DNA from: an uncultured Oscillospiraceae bacterium
Lineage (GTDB): Bacteria > Bacillota > Clostridia > Oscillospirales > Oscillospiraceae
Direction of reading: 5' to 3'
Assembly: GCA_947589545.1 (NCBI GenBank)
Contig: CANQBA010000019.1
Coordinates: 1 to 59,301 of the forward strand
DNA length: 59,301 nucleotides
The notes below the pieces were generated by a model. That model was not told the DNA's origin. It did no database searches and saw only the letters and a program-made list of their open reading frames with translations. The position numbers and the translations under genes are program-made. Below, in pieces: positions 8,695-16,695 of this stretch (position 1 is its first letter; each line of letters starts with the position of its first letter).

Positions 8695-8762
8695 TTGCTG
8701 GGTAATATCTTTTTACGTTCCCCCCGGCATTGGTGGGGATGCTGTCAACATTTGATACCCGG

Positions 8763-8785
8763 CTTTGGGACGTTTTGTCCTAAAT
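8763..8785. repeat. ICE palindrome copy 6
   Basis: CTTTGGGACG-TTT-TGTCCTAAAT, degenerate, intergenic, 30 bp before the gene at 8815. Confidence 0.8.
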
Positions 8786-8814
8786 TTCGGGCGACTTTTT
8801 GAAAGGAGGCTGTG

Positions 8815-9786
8815 ATGCCGAAATATTATCCCATCAACGAGGGCGCGGCGAAACGCGCCCAGGATATGAACAGCTTTTACGACTACCGGCCCGGCTCCGC
8901 TACGGCGGAATACCGGGCCAAGGTGGATGCGGCCTATGAGCTGGGCGAACAGCAGAAGCGGCGCGTTGACCCCATGCACCATGACAAGATCGACGCCCTG
9001 CTTGACCGCTACGCCCGCAAACTTGCGGAGAACATCAACCAGCGGTATTCTATCGATGGCCGCGTCCCGTCCATCCTGATCGCCGGGGGCTCCAATTTCC
9101 CGGTACGGCAGAAAAACAAGCAGAACGCCGCCCGTGACCGCAATATGGGCGAGTACATGGAGATCGAGGGTATTCTGGATAAGATACGCTCCACCGGCAT
9201 GGGTGGGATCAGCGCCGACGACGCCCTGGCCGTGGAGAAGCTGGAGGCCAAGCTGGACGGGCTGAAAGCGGAGCAGGAGTCCATGAAGGCCGTCAACGCC
9301 TACTACCGCAAGCACAAGACGCTGGAGGGCTGTCCCGGCCTGACGACTGATCAGGCGGCCCAGCTCCAGGCGTCCATGGCCCGCGACTGGCGGAAAGACC
9401 CCGTGCCCTATCCGGCCTATATGCTCTCCAACAACAACGCCAACATCCACCGGGTACAGCAGCGCATCGACGATCTGAAAAACCGGGCCGAGTTCGTGGG
9501 CTGGAAGTTCCCCGGCGGCGAGGCCGTGGTCAACGAGGGGGAGAACCGCTTGCAGCTCATTTTTGATGAAAAGCCCACGGCGGAACAGCGGCAGGAGTTG
9601 AAGTCCAACGGTTTCCGCTGGGCCCCCAGCCAGGGCGCGTGGCAGAGGCAGCTCAACAAAAACGCCATATACGCGGCGGATCGGATCGGCTTCATCAGGC
9701 CGGAGGGTGGCGGGCACGTCTATGACATCCAGCCCTTTGCCCGGAAACAGGAGCGGAACGCCCCCGACGTGGGCGGGGACAGATAA
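8815..9786 (+). CDS. Conserved ICE protein of unknown function
   Basis: A 323-aa protein. ATG 8815 is chosen over the GTG three bases earlier because GAAAGGAGG lies 6 nt upstream. The N-terminal half is helical (YYPINEGAAKRAQDMNSFYDYRPGSATAEY, then a charged coiled coil VEKLEAKLDGLKAEQESMKAV). The C-terminal third (LQLIFDEKPTAEQRQELKSNGFRWAPSQGAWQRQ) is a compact segment found in many element-encoded proteins fused to other domains. I do not know a function. A palindrome copy (8763-8785) lies 30 bp upstream, and it forms a group with the next two genes ahead of the relaxase. Confidence 0.75.
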   Translation: MPKYYPINEGAAKRAQDMNSFYDYRPGSATAEYRAKVDAAYELGEQQKRRVDPMHHDKIDALLDRYARKLAENINQRYSIDGRVPSILIAGGSNFPVRQKNKQNAARDRNMGEYMEIEGILDKIRSTGMGGISADDALAVEKLEAKLDGLKAEQESMKAVNAYYRKHKTLEGCPGLTTDQAAQLQASMARDWRKDPVPYPAYMLSNNNANIHRVQQRIDDLKNRAEFVGWKFPGGEAVVNEGENRLQLIFDEKPTAEQRQELKSNGFRWAPSQGAWQRQLNKNAIYAADRIGFIRPEGGGHVYDIQPFARKQERNAPDVGGDR

Positions 9787-9795
9787 GGAGGAGCT

Positions 9796-10398
9796 ATGGA
9801 CAAGAACGCGGGATATGAGATCAAACAGGCCGTTTTGTTCGACAATGGCCGGGGCGTGGCGCTGGGGGAAAACCCGAAAGCGCCTGACCCCTTTGTAACG
9901 TGGATGTTCACCCAGGGCAAGGACGGCGGACGTGATTATGAGTGGGGCCACTACCGGGGGGACAGGAGCTCCGCCGAGGCGGACTTCTCCCAGCGCGTCA
10001 CGGAATATATGCGTGACTTTCCCTATAAGGCCAAAATCGTACAGATCGAGGCCCCCGGCCTTTACAAGTATTACTCCACCCAGCGGCCCGTGGACATCGG
10101 GACGTTCCCCAAGCCCCGTGATAACCAGCCGGACGAGATCGTGAATTTTGATCGGCGCGTCCCCGTGGAGGGCGGCGCGTTCCTGGCCTGGGGCTATCTC
10201 ACCTACACCAAGCCCCTGACCCGGAAGGAGGCGGCGGACTATGAGCTGCGGCCTGCACCGAAGGTTGCGGACTTGTGGCGGGAGGACACGCCCAAGCGTC
10301 CCATAGCCCAGCAGATGAAGGAGGCGGCGGAGCAGGCCCAGCGGGAGGCCCGTCCTCTGGCTCCGGGCAAGGACACCCCTGACCGGGAGGGCCGGTGA
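9796..10398 (+). CDS. Hypothetical ICE protein
   Basis: The 200-aa protein starts at ATG 9796 behind AAGGAGG and lies 9 bp after the previous gene. Its sequence (YEIKQAVLFDNGRGVALGENPKAPDPFVTWMF, then GRDYEWGHYRGDRSSAEADFSQRVTEY) suggests a small soluble alpha/beta protein followed by a charged tail (residues ~165-200). Clostridial ICEs often carry a protein of this kind just before mobC. No catalytic motif is visible and I cannot name a family. Confidence 0.7.
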   Translation: MDKNAGYEIKQAVLFDNGRGVALGENPKAPDPFVTWMFTQGKDGGRDYEWGHYRGDRSSAEADFSQRVTEYMRDFPYKAKIVQIEAPGLYKYYSTQRPVDIGTFPKPRDNQPDEIVNFDRRVPVEGGAFLAWGYLTYTKPLTRKEAADYELRPAPKVADLWREDTPKRPIAQQMKEAAEQAQREARPLAPGKDTPDREGR

Positions 10399-10399
10399 C

Positions 10400-10750
10400 G
10401 TGCCGGAGAAGAAGCGCCGCCGACCCGTCCACCTGCACGTTATGGTGTCCGAGGAAGAACTGGAGCAGATCAGGGATCGCATGGCCGAAGCAGGTATTCA
10501 GAATATGGGGGCCTATATCCGCAAGATGGCCCTCAACGGCTATGTGCTCCATGTTGACCTGTCCCCGGTCAAGGAGCTGGTGTCCCTCCAACGGCGGTGC
10601 TCCAACAATCTCAATCAGGTGGCGATCCAGGCCAACACCTACGGCGGCATTTACCCGGAGGACATCAAATCCTTGCAGAAGGACTATGCAGACCTGTGGG
10701 GGCCGCTGTCTGATTTGCTCAAACAGTTGACGGAGATCGTAAAAATGTAG
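10400..10750 (+). CDS. mobC: MobC-like relaxosome protein
   Basis: A 116-aa protein starting at GTG 10400, 1 bp after the previous gene, with GGAGG upstream. Its N-terminus (VHLHVMVSEEELEQIRDRMAEAGIQNMGAYIRKMALNGYVL) is a ribbon-helix-helix DNA-binding motif. The C-terminal segment (LVSLQRRCSNNLNQVAIQANTYGGIYPEDIKSLQKDY) is the conserved MobC helix. MobC binds oriT and helps the relaxase open the strand. The relaxase gene follows after a short divergent gene, so this is the mobilization module. Confidence 0.9.
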   Translation: MPEKKRRRPVHLHVMVSEEELEQIRDRMAEAGIQNMGAYIRKMALNGYVLHVDLSPVKELVSLQRRCSNNLNQVAIQANTYGGIYPEDIKSLQKDYADLWGPLSDLLKQLTEIVKM

Positions 10751-10759
10751 CGCGATGGG

Positions 10760-10783
10760 GAGCGGCCTTGTGGCCGCTCCCCG
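10760..10783 (+). terminator. Hairpin after mobC
   Basis: GGAGCGGCC, TTGT and GGCCGCTCC form a perfect 9-bp stem just after the mobC stop, followed by CCGTATTTTTAC. It fits a terminator. A palindrome copy follows at 10792-10814. Confidence 0.6.
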
Positions 10784-10791
10784 TATTTTTA

Positions 10792-10814
10792 CTATGGGAC
10801 AATGTGTCCCGAAG
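10792..10814. repeat. ICE palindrome copy 7
   Basis: CTATGGGACA-ATG-TGTCCCGAAG, intergenic after mobC. Confidence 0.9.
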
Positions 10815-10824
10815 CCGGTAACCG

Positions 10825-11142
10825 CTATAACTCATTATAGATTTTGTTGAGGGACCGGAGAAATTGTGGGCTATTATGTACTCTTGCGGCAATCTTCGCG
10901 TAGTCCACTATGTCGATTTCACTTTTGGGAATGACCTCTGTGTAAAGGAACCGCTTTGTATCTCCATCAGCGATCCCGGCCCATACATCCGCAAAAATCA
11001 AGTCCGGCTGTTCAACAGACGGGGAATAAGACGCGGATATTTCTATGCTGTCACTCTGCTTATCAAGCGGAACGAGTGTAAAAGAAAAATAGTACCTGTT
11101 TAGTACTTCTATTGTACTTGAAAATTTGATCTGCTTTCCCAT
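10825..11142 (-). CDS. Hypothetical protein encoded opposite to the mobilization genes
   Basis: A 105-aa product. ATG 11142 has AAAGGGG 8-9 nt upstream, better than the GTG at 11151. The sequence (KQIKFSSTIEVLNRYYFSFTLVPLDKQSDSIEISASYSP) suggests a beta-rich small protein, lower in GC than its neighbours. It lies between mobC and the relaxase on the other strand, so it was probably acquired later. I do not recognise a family. Confidence 0.6.
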   Translation of the reverse strand: MGKQIKFSSTIEVLNRYYFSFTLVPLDKQSDSIEISASYSPSVEQPDLIFADVWAGIADGDTKRFLYTEVIPKSEIDIVDYAKIAARVHNSPQFLRSLNKIYNEL

Positions 11143-11194
11143 TCCAGCCACCCCTTTCTATATCAGTTTATCACATATCAAAGGCTTTCTCAAT

Positions 11195-12679
11195 ATGATG
11201 ATCTCACCTTTGGGACAAAGTGTCCCGAAGTCCCGGAAGGAGGCGACGCCCACGGCGACCACATTTCTGAAAGCCCATCATATCAGCTCCGGCAGGACGA
11301 TCCTGCAATCCCTCTCTGACCGTTTCGACTATGGAAAGAACCCGGAGAAAACCCTGGACGGCGCTCTGATCCGCGCCTATGAGTGCGACCCTATGACCGC
11401 CGACGCGGAATTTCTTTTGAGCAAGGCCAAGTATCAGGCGATAACAGGCCGGGAGCAGAAACGGGATGCCGATGTGCTGTGCTATCAGATCCGGCAGTCC
11501 TTCCCGCCCGGTGAACTGTCCCCGGAGGAGGCGCTGGCCGTCGGCTATGAAACGGCTATGCGCTGGACAAAGGGGAAACACGCTTTTTTCGTGGTGGCTC
11601 ATGTTGACCGGCCCCACCCCCACGTCCATATCTACTACAATTCCACGACGCTGGACTGTACCCGGAAATACCGGGATTTCCTCGGCTCTGCCCGCGCCCT
11701 GCGGCGACTCTCTGACCGGGTGTGTCTGGAGCATGACCTGTCCGTGATCCAGAGTCCCCGGCTCCACAGCAAGGGGAGGTTTCTGCACTACGGCCAATGG
11801 CTGGGCGACAACCGAAAGCCGTGCTATAAGGATCAGATACGCGCCGCCATCGACACGGCGCTGGCCCAGCGTCCGGCAGACCTACCGGCGTTTCTCTCCC
11901 TGCTGGAGTCCGCTGGCGTTCAAGTGCTGCATGGACGGGGCGGCGTGATCTCTTTCCGTGTCCCAGGCCAGGAGCGGGCCGCCCGCTGGCGGAGCTCCAC
12001 GCTGGGGAACGGCTACGGCCCGGAGGACGTGGAGGCCGTCATCAGCGGCGGGACTCCGGCCCGGCCCGCGCCCAAGGGCGGCGGCCCCGCACCCAGGCAG
12101 AAGGTCAATCTGATTATCGACATCCAGCGGCGCATGGCCCAGGGCAAGGGCCCCGGCTATGAGCGGTGGGCCAAGGTCTATAATCTGAAACAGATGGCCG
12201 CCGCCCTCCAATTTCTCCAGGAGAACGGCCTGACCGACTATGACGCTCTGGCGGCCAGGACGGAGGCGGCGGTTGACCGGGCCCACACGCTGGCCGGAGA
12301 GCTCCGGGCCGTGGAGGAACAGCTTGAAAAGACCGCCGCGCTGATGGGGGCTGTGGTGAACTACGCCAAGACCCGGCCCGTGTTCGACGGTTATAAGGCC
12401 GCCAAGTATTCCAAAAAATATCTGGCCGCCCATGAGCAGGAGCTTGACACCTACCGGGCGGCGCGGAGAACGATCAATGAAATTCTAAACGGGGCCAAGC
12501 TCCCCAGGATGGATGCGCTCAAAAAATCCCGCGCCGACCTCTCCGTGAAGCGGCGGGAGCTCCGGGAGCAGTACCGGGCCGCCCAGCGGGATATGCGGGA
12601 GCTCGTCGCCGTCAAGGGGAACGTGGAGCATCTGCTGAACGTGACCGGCGGACGGGACGATAAGGAACAGGCGCGATAA
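11195..12679 (+). CDS. MOB-P type relaxase (mobilization nuclease)
   Basis: The ~494-aa protein nicks oriT and pilots the strand. It has the region FDYGKNPEKTLDGALIRAYECDPMTADAEF, the metal-binding histidine motif HVDRPHPHVHIYYNST (near residue 145), and a helical C-terminal half with coiled coil. Related relaxases begin with M-A-T-T near the KAHHISSGRTI region; here that place is ACG GCG ACC ACA (11252 on), with an excellent GGAAGGAGG 9 nt ahead. The start was therefore either mutated from ATG to ACG or moved to ATG 11195, which has no Shine-Dalgarno site. Starting at 11195 adds residues from the palindrome at 11208-11230. Confidence 0.9.
   Translation: MMISPLGQSVPKSRKEATPTATTFLKAHHISSGRTILQSLSDRFDYGKNPEKTLDGALIRAYECDPMTADAEFLLSKAKYQAITGREQKRDADVLCYQIRQSFPPGELSPEEALAVGYETAMRWTKGKHAFFVVAHVDRPHPHVHIYYNSTTLDCTRKYRDFLGSARALRRLSDRVCLEHDLSVIQSPRLHSKGRFLHYGQWLGDNRKPCYKDQIRAAIDTALAQRPADLPAFLSLLESAGVQVLHGRGGVISFRVPGQERAARWRSSTLGNGYGPEDVEAVISGGTPARPAPKGGGPAPRQKVNLIIDIQRRMAQGKGPGYERWAKVYNLKQMAAALQFLQENGLTDYDALAARTEAAVDRAHTLAGELRAVEEQLEKTAALMGAVVNYAKTRPVFDGYKAAKYSKKYLAAHEQELDTYRAARRTINEILNGAKLPRMDALKKSRADLSVKRRELREQYRAAQRDMRELVAVKGNVEHLLNVTGGRDDKEQAR
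11208..11230. repeat. ICE palindrome copy 8
   Basis: CTTTGGGACA-AAG-TGTCCCGAAG, at the 5' end of the relaxase frame. Confidence 0.9.
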
Positions 12680-12968
12680 GCGCCGGTGACGCAGACAATT
12701 CTTTGGGAAAGGGGCCCCCGCAAAACTCTGTTTTGTGGGGAGAGGAGGCGCAACGGAACGGTGCGAGCTTTGGGACAAAATGTCCCGAAGCGAGCGGAGT
12801 GAAGTTTGTGCCGACGAGTCCCAAAGGCCGGGTTTGGGGAGGCTCCCCAACAAGCATTTTCGCGGGGCCTCCGGCGACGCGAAAATGGCAAGTGTGTCCA
12901 CACTTGCCCTGCTTGCCGTTAGCGCGTGGCCCGGAAACTGGTGCGAAAAAGGCCGTTTGCGTGTTCTC
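12680..12968. other. Intergenic region with hairpins and one ICE palindrome
   Basis: No convincing gene. A stem CCCCGCAAAA / TTTTGTGGGG lies near 12715-12739, directly after the relaxase, and a full palindrome copy at 12768-12790. It separates the relaxase from the convergent XRE regulator. Confidence 0.6.
12768..12790. repeat. ICE palindrome copy 9
   Basis: CTTTGGGACA-AAA-TGTCCCGAAG, intergenic after the relaxase. Confidence 0.9.
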
Positions 12969-13331
12969 TCACGCATCCGGCCTTTCACGGTTGTTTTTGA
13001 TCGCTTCTGCGGTGCCCTCTATGATGGAAAGATCTCGATCATTCATGCCGTTAAGCATGGTGTCAATGTGTTTCCGCCTTTCGCTCTCCTTGGTCTGCGC
13101 GTCTGGATAGAAAAACTGATCCACGGAAATGTCCAGCAGGGTGACGAGTGGATAAAAGGTATCGAGGCTGGGGTGTTGGCCCCGGTTTTCAATATACATG
13201 ATGGAACGCGGGGTACGGTCTACAAGCTGGGCCAGGTATTCCTGTGTCCAGCCTTTGGCCTCCCGTTTCCGCTTGATCTCCAGTCCGAGGGCATGAAAAT
13301 CAAGGTGCTTGTCGTATTGGTACATTCTCAT
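12969..13331 (-). CDS. XRE-family helix-turn-helix regulator
   Basis: The 120-aa protein has an HTH at residues ~15-70: LGLEIKRKREAKGWTQEYLAQLVDRTPRSIMYIENRGQHPSL, the Cro/C1 fold. A linker DTFYPLVTLLDISVDQFFYPD, as in many ICE repressors, and a short helical C-terminus follow. ATG 13331 has AGGTGAT upstream. It is encoded convergent to the relaxase and divergent to the secreted-peptide/two-component cargo, so it probably controls the element's transfer or its own promoter. Target unknown. Confidence 0.88.
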   Translation of the reverse strand: MRMYQYDKHLDFHALGLEIKRKREAKGWTQEYLAQLVDRTPRSIMYIENRGQHPSLDTFYPLVTLLDISVDQFFYPDAQTKESERRKHIDTMLNGMNDRDLSIIEGTAEAIKNNRERPDA

Positions 13332-13675
13332 ATCACCTGTATATTATTTTACATTTCGGGTGAGATTATGAGAACGAAGTGCAATTTTATGTTTTGGTAG
13401 TATTTTATTTCTCTTTCTGGCATTATTAGAGAAAGGCAATCGTTGAAATACTCGTATATTGAGATTATAATTATCTGGTACATTTTTGTTTAACGCTTTT
13501 TAGAAAAGAAATATGCAAGATTTTTGTTTTGCGAAGTCGTATAAATGAAAGGGTGTGGTAGTGTGACGGAATTTGAAAAATATATAAATTCTAACCATTT
13601 CTCAACTATCTCCATGCTATACTTCAATTATGGTTGCAACCTTGCTATAAAATCTAATTAGAAAGGAACTTACCC
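13332..13675. promoter_or_regulatory. Divergent AT-rich control region
   Basis: 344 bp without a gene, much richer in AT than its surroundings, between the XRE gene (leftward) and the secreted small protein (rightward). TATAAAATC near 13645-13653 and TATACT near 13618 are possible -10 elements for rightward transcription; TAATATACAGG read on the minus strand precedes the XRE gene. Matches to -35 boxes are weak, so exact promoters are not assigned. Confidence 0.4.
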
Positions 13676-13888
13676 ATGAAAATCTCAAAGAAAAGAATTT
13701 TCGCCATTGGAGCTGCCGTTATGGTGGCCGCCTCTCTCAGCGTCGCTGCGTTTGCGTCTGCTGCCGATGTTCCCGACAACGCTGGCGTGGACAAAGCCCC
13801 GGTTGAAATCGAACTCTCCGCCCCCGATTTTGTCTATGACAACGGGATTACCGGCGGAACCTTTACGGTAATGGGGGCAGCGGATTGA
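13676..13888 (+). CDS. Small secreted protein next to a two-component system
   Basis: The 70-aa product has a clear signal peptide (basic MKISKKRIF, hydrophobic AIGAAVMVAASLSVAAFASA, cleavage likely after ASA) and a mature part of about 42 residues ending FTVMGAAD. AAAGGAAC precedes ATG 13676. It is separated from the response regulator downstream by an 18-bp perfect hairpin. I do not recognise a family; it could be the signal sensed by the kinase or a target of the system. Confidence 0.6.
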   Translation: MKISKKRIFAIGAAVMVAASLSVAAFASAADVPDNAGVDKAPVEIELSAPDFVYDNGITGGTFTVMGAAD

Positions 13889-13936
13889 GCCGCAGACACA
13901 GGTAAGCATCTGCCCTCGGAGAAACTTGTCAGATAA

Positions 13937-13975
13937 GGCGCAATCGGGGCAGCCTATGGCTGCCCCGATTGCGCC
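13937..13975 (+). terminator. Perfect 18-bp hairpin with 3-nt loop
   Basis: Bases 13937-13954 and 13958-13975 are exact reverse complements, with a TAT loop. There is no T run, so it may be a strong RNA hairpin, a retained-transcription attenuator or a binding site rather than an ordinary terminator. It lies between the secreted protein and the response regulator. Confidence 0.6.
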
Positions 13976-14006
13976 GAGTATGCACTGAAAGCAAGGAAAT
14001 TGTGTC

Positions 14007-14684
14007 ATGAAAATTCTATTTGTTGAAGATGAACAAGAGTTGTCCGACATCGTATGCACCGGACTACGTAAGTGCAACTATTCGGTGGATGCTGCCTATA
14101 ACGGCGAGGATGCGCTGGAATTTTATCGAACATACGATTACGATGTGATTGTACTGGATCTGAATCTCCCGATTATCGATGGTTTAGAGGTGCTGCGCCG
14201 TATCAGGCAGATGGACGCAAAAGCCAAAATTCTCATCTTGTCGGCACGAAGTGCTGTGGATGACCGGGTCAAGGGGTTGGACATGGGTGCAAACGACTAC
14301 TTGACAAAGCCTTTCGATTTTCTGGAGTTAGAGGCACGAATTAGAACGCTATGCCGGATTTCCTATATTCAGATTGCCAATATCCTTGAATGTAATGGTC
14401 TGACAGTTGATATGGCAGCCAAGTCGGTATCCTATGGCGCAATCAAACTCCCCCTGACAAAAAAGGAGTACGCTATTTTGGAGTACCTTATTCTGCATAA
14501 AAACCAAGTCATTGGCACCAGACAGTTGATGGAACACGCATGGGACAGCGAGGCTGATTTCTTTCCTGATACAGTAAAATATCATATTCATTCGATCAAG
14601 AAAAAATTGGCAGAGGCAGGATGCAAAAAGAACATTATTCACAATGTTCGCGGAGTTGGATATATGGCAGGGGATGAAAAATAA
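14007..14684 (+). CDS. OmpR/PhoB-family response regulator
   Basis: The 225-aa protein has a receiver domain with FVEDEQ (acidic pocket), the phospho-acceptor Asp in VIVLDLNLP (residue ~51) and Lys in LTKPFDF. A winged-helix output domain follows (LPLTKKEYAILEYLILHKNQVIGTRQLMEHAWD... VKYHIHSIKKKL... IIHNVRGVGYM). It overlaps the kinase gene by 1 bp (TAATG). This is the place where Tn1549 carries vanRS, but no resistance genes follow, so this is another cargo system in the ICE. Confidence 0.92.
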   Translation: MKILFVEDEQELSDIVCTGLRKCNYSVDAAYNGEDALEFYRTYDYDVIVLDLNLPIIDGLEVLRRIRQMDAKAKILILSARSAVDDRVKGLDMGANDYLTKPFDFLELEARIRTLCRISYIQIANILECNGLTVDMAAKSVSYGAIKLPLTKKEYAILEYLILHKNQVIGTRQLMEHAWDSEADFFPDTVKYHIHSIKKKLAEAGCKKNIIHNVRGVGYMAGDEK

Positions 14685-15814
14685 TGAAAACGAGGTCTTT
14701 GTGTTTTCGGCTCACCGTGATAACGGCTTTCATCCTGTTCCTGTGTTCTGTCGTGCTTACCTTGGCAGCTTCCTATAACGCAGGGAAACAACTATCGGCT
14801 ATCGCCGATTCAACAGCGTCCGATGCTACAATTGTTTTGACACCGATGGCGGGGGATGACGATCCTATCTATACGCCAATGGTAGGGCCTACGACCGTAA
14901 TGGCGGCACAGCGCAATTTTAATTTGGCGGGATTGGTAGCCCTGATTGTCATCTCCATACTCGGAACAGGTGCGGTCTTTTTTTCCACGAGGCGAGCCCT
15001 ACAACCGATTCGTAATTTGGGCGAACAGATTGCCGCTATCACCGAAAACAATCTCGATGAGCGTGTCAGCGGCGGTGAGAGAAAAGATGAGATTGGGATG
15101 CTGTGCCGCTCTTTCAACATTATGCTGGAGCGGCTGAGCAACTCTTTTTCCATGCAGAAGCGTTTTTCCGCCAATGTAGCGCATGAACTAAAAACGCCGC
15201 TGGCAACTATGCAGGCCAGTGTACAGGTAATGCGATTAGACCAGACCCCTACGCCGGATGAATGGGAAAAAATGCTTGACACCGTTGAGCGAAACACCGG
15301 GAGATTACGGGAAATCATTGAAGATCTGATGCGGCTTTGTAACGAACAGGAACACTTTGAAATAGATGAAATAGCTCTATCTGAGCTTTTCTCGGCCATT
15401 TTTACAGAGCTTACGCCATTATTAAAGGAGAAACACATACAAACTGAAACAGATTGTGCGGAATATCCTGTTGTAATGGGCAACTGCGGGCTTTTATACC
15501 GAGCATTTTTTAATCTGGTTGAAAACGCTGTGAAATATAATCGGGAGGGTGGTTCTATCACAATTTCTTCAAGTGTCAAAAACAATATCGGCGAAATCCG
15601 CATCAAAGATACTGGAAAAGGCATCCCACAAGAGGAACTGCCACTTATTTTTGAACCATTCTATCGTGTCAGCAAATCCAGAGACAGGAAAACGGGTGGA
15701 GCTGGACTGGGTTTATCTGTTGCAAAAACAATCATAGAGCGTCATGGATGGAGCATCACAGCGGAGAGTGTTATTGAGATGGGTACAGAAATTGTCATCC
15801 ATTTCTATCTATAA
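14684..15814 (+). CDS. Sensor histidine kinase
   Basis: A 376-aa membrane kinase with helices at ~10-30 and ~85-105 and a short extracytoplasmic loop of ~50 residues. It has a HAMP-like segment, the H box VAHELKTPLA (residue ~166), N box NLVENAVKYN and G boxes DTGKGIP and GGAGLGLS. It phosphorylates the preceding response regulator. The short outside loop and the neighbouring secreted small protein suggest it may sense a peptide or envelope condition; this is inference. GC content is lower than in the transfer genes, as expected for cargo. Confidence 0.92.
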   Translation: MKTRSLCFRLTVITAFILFLCSVVLTLAASYNAGKQLSAIADSTASDATIVLTPMAGDDDPIYTPMVGPTTVMAAQRNFNLAGLVALIVISILGTGAVFFSTRRALQPIRNLGEQIAAITENNLDERVSGGERKDEIGMLCRSFNIMLERLSNSFSMQKRFSANVAHELKTPLATMQASVQVMRLDQTPTPDEWEKMLDTVERNTGRLREIIEDLMRLCNEQEHFEIDEIALSELFSAIFTELTPLLKEKHIQTETDCAEYPVVMGNCGLLYRAFFNLVENAVKYNREGGSITISSSVKNNIGEIRIKDTGKGIPQEELPLIFEPFYRVSKSRDRKTGGAGLGLSVAKTIIERHGWSITAESVIEMGTEIVIHFYL

Positions 15815-16092
15815 GAAATGATAGCTTGTTGTGGGATTTTACTTCCCTTACTTTTTCCTTTATGAGCTGCCAGCGCAAGGGTAATAATGTGTGAAAACAG
15901 ATAATGAGATGCGGTGAAGAAGCTGTGAAAACTCCTTTATTTGCAAGGCTTTTAGAGAATTCTATGTCACTCTATAATGAGTGGTAACACTCTAAGATTT
16001 TATCGAGTTCAAATCGGGATTTATCAAGGGGTTTGTTGTGAAAAAGTAGTTTTAATAGTAGAAATGTGTGTTCAAAAAGGAGGTGGGCACAC

Positions 16093-16281
16093 ATGGGCAG
16101 AACCGAATGGGTTTTGTGTCCTGTCTGCAAGAGTAAAACGCGGATTAAGATACGCATGGATACCGTACTTGAGAACTTCCCTCTATTCTGTCCAAAATGT
16201 AAGCAGGAAACCCTAATCAATGTAAAAGAATTAAACACCACAGTTATCAAAGAGCCAGACGCACAGACGCAGAGCCGATAA
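16093..16281 (+). CDS. Cysteine-rich KTR protein
   Basis: A 62-aa protein starting at ATG 16093 with GGAGGTGG just upstream. WVLCPVCKSKTRIKIRMDT...LENFPLFCPKCKQETLINV has two CPxC pairs around KSKTRIK, the cysteine-rich KTR family of tetracycline-resistance and Tn916/Tn1549-like elements. It is a small zinc-ribbon-type protein of unknown role. Its stop codon lies in the first arm of the terminator that follows. Confidence 0.85.
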   Translation: MGRTEWVLCPVCKSKTRIKIRMDTVLENFPLFCPKCKQETLINVKELNTTVIKEPDAQTQSR

Positions 16282-16316
16282 CAAGCAGATTTAAGACTGC
16301 TGTTATCGGCTCTTTT
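16271..16316 (+). terminator. Rho-independent terminator
   Basis: AGAGCCGATAACA (16271-16283) and TGTTATCGGCTCT (16301-16313) form a perfect 13-bp stem followed by TTTTTG. It overlaps the stop codon of the KTR gene. Confidence 0.9.
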
Positions 16317-16695
16317 TGTTCTTCAATATGAAGCCGCCGTTTCTATGACCTTCACCCCCGAAAGAAACTGCTGGCTGATCGCCTATAAGTACGGCGGCTG
16401 ATAGGAGGCAGCCGCCATGAAGCAAATCCAATATCGACATAGTTCGACAGAAAACCTGCGGTCAAAAAAAGTGAACTCGTAGAACAATCCAACTGCGGCC
16501 TTCAAAGCGAAGTTTGTCAGTACACAAACGACTATAATATTTCATGTGTTCGTGTAGCCCTGCGCTGTACGGACATATTTTTTATCTTCCCTGACCTTGA
16601 GACACTTTGTCCCAAGGTCGGCACCCCCGGCTGTCGTTCTCCACCGGGCCTCCGTCCAGATCACTCACCCCAAAATCTGAACGGAGGAATTACAA
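16317..16695. other. Intergenic region with small gene remnants and a palindrome copy
   Basis: No convincing gene. Short frames around 16330-16405 and 16417-16482 look like decayed ends of ICE genes. The stretch also holds a GAGACA-type palindrome copy (16596-16616) about 80 bp before the sigma-like gene. Confidence 0.5.
16596..16616. repeat. ICE palindrome copy 10 (GAGACA variant)
   Basis: CTTGAGACA-CTT-TGTCCCAAG, upstream of the sigma-like gene. Confidence 0.8.

Noticed and set aside
689-12790. GGGACA palindromes as LexA or SOS boxes
   Set aside because: The dyad differs from known Gram-positive LexA boxes (GAAC-N4-GTTC) and many copies lie inside coding sequence.
14007-15814. VanRS of a Tn1549 vancomycin-resistance cluster
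   Set aside because: No vanHAX-like ligase genes follow, and the VanZ-like gene is 37 kb away in another element.
16417-16482. A 21-aa peptide gene after the KTR gene
   Set aside because: Though a GGAGG lies upstream, the peptide has no recognisable features and the surroundings look like decayed gene ends.
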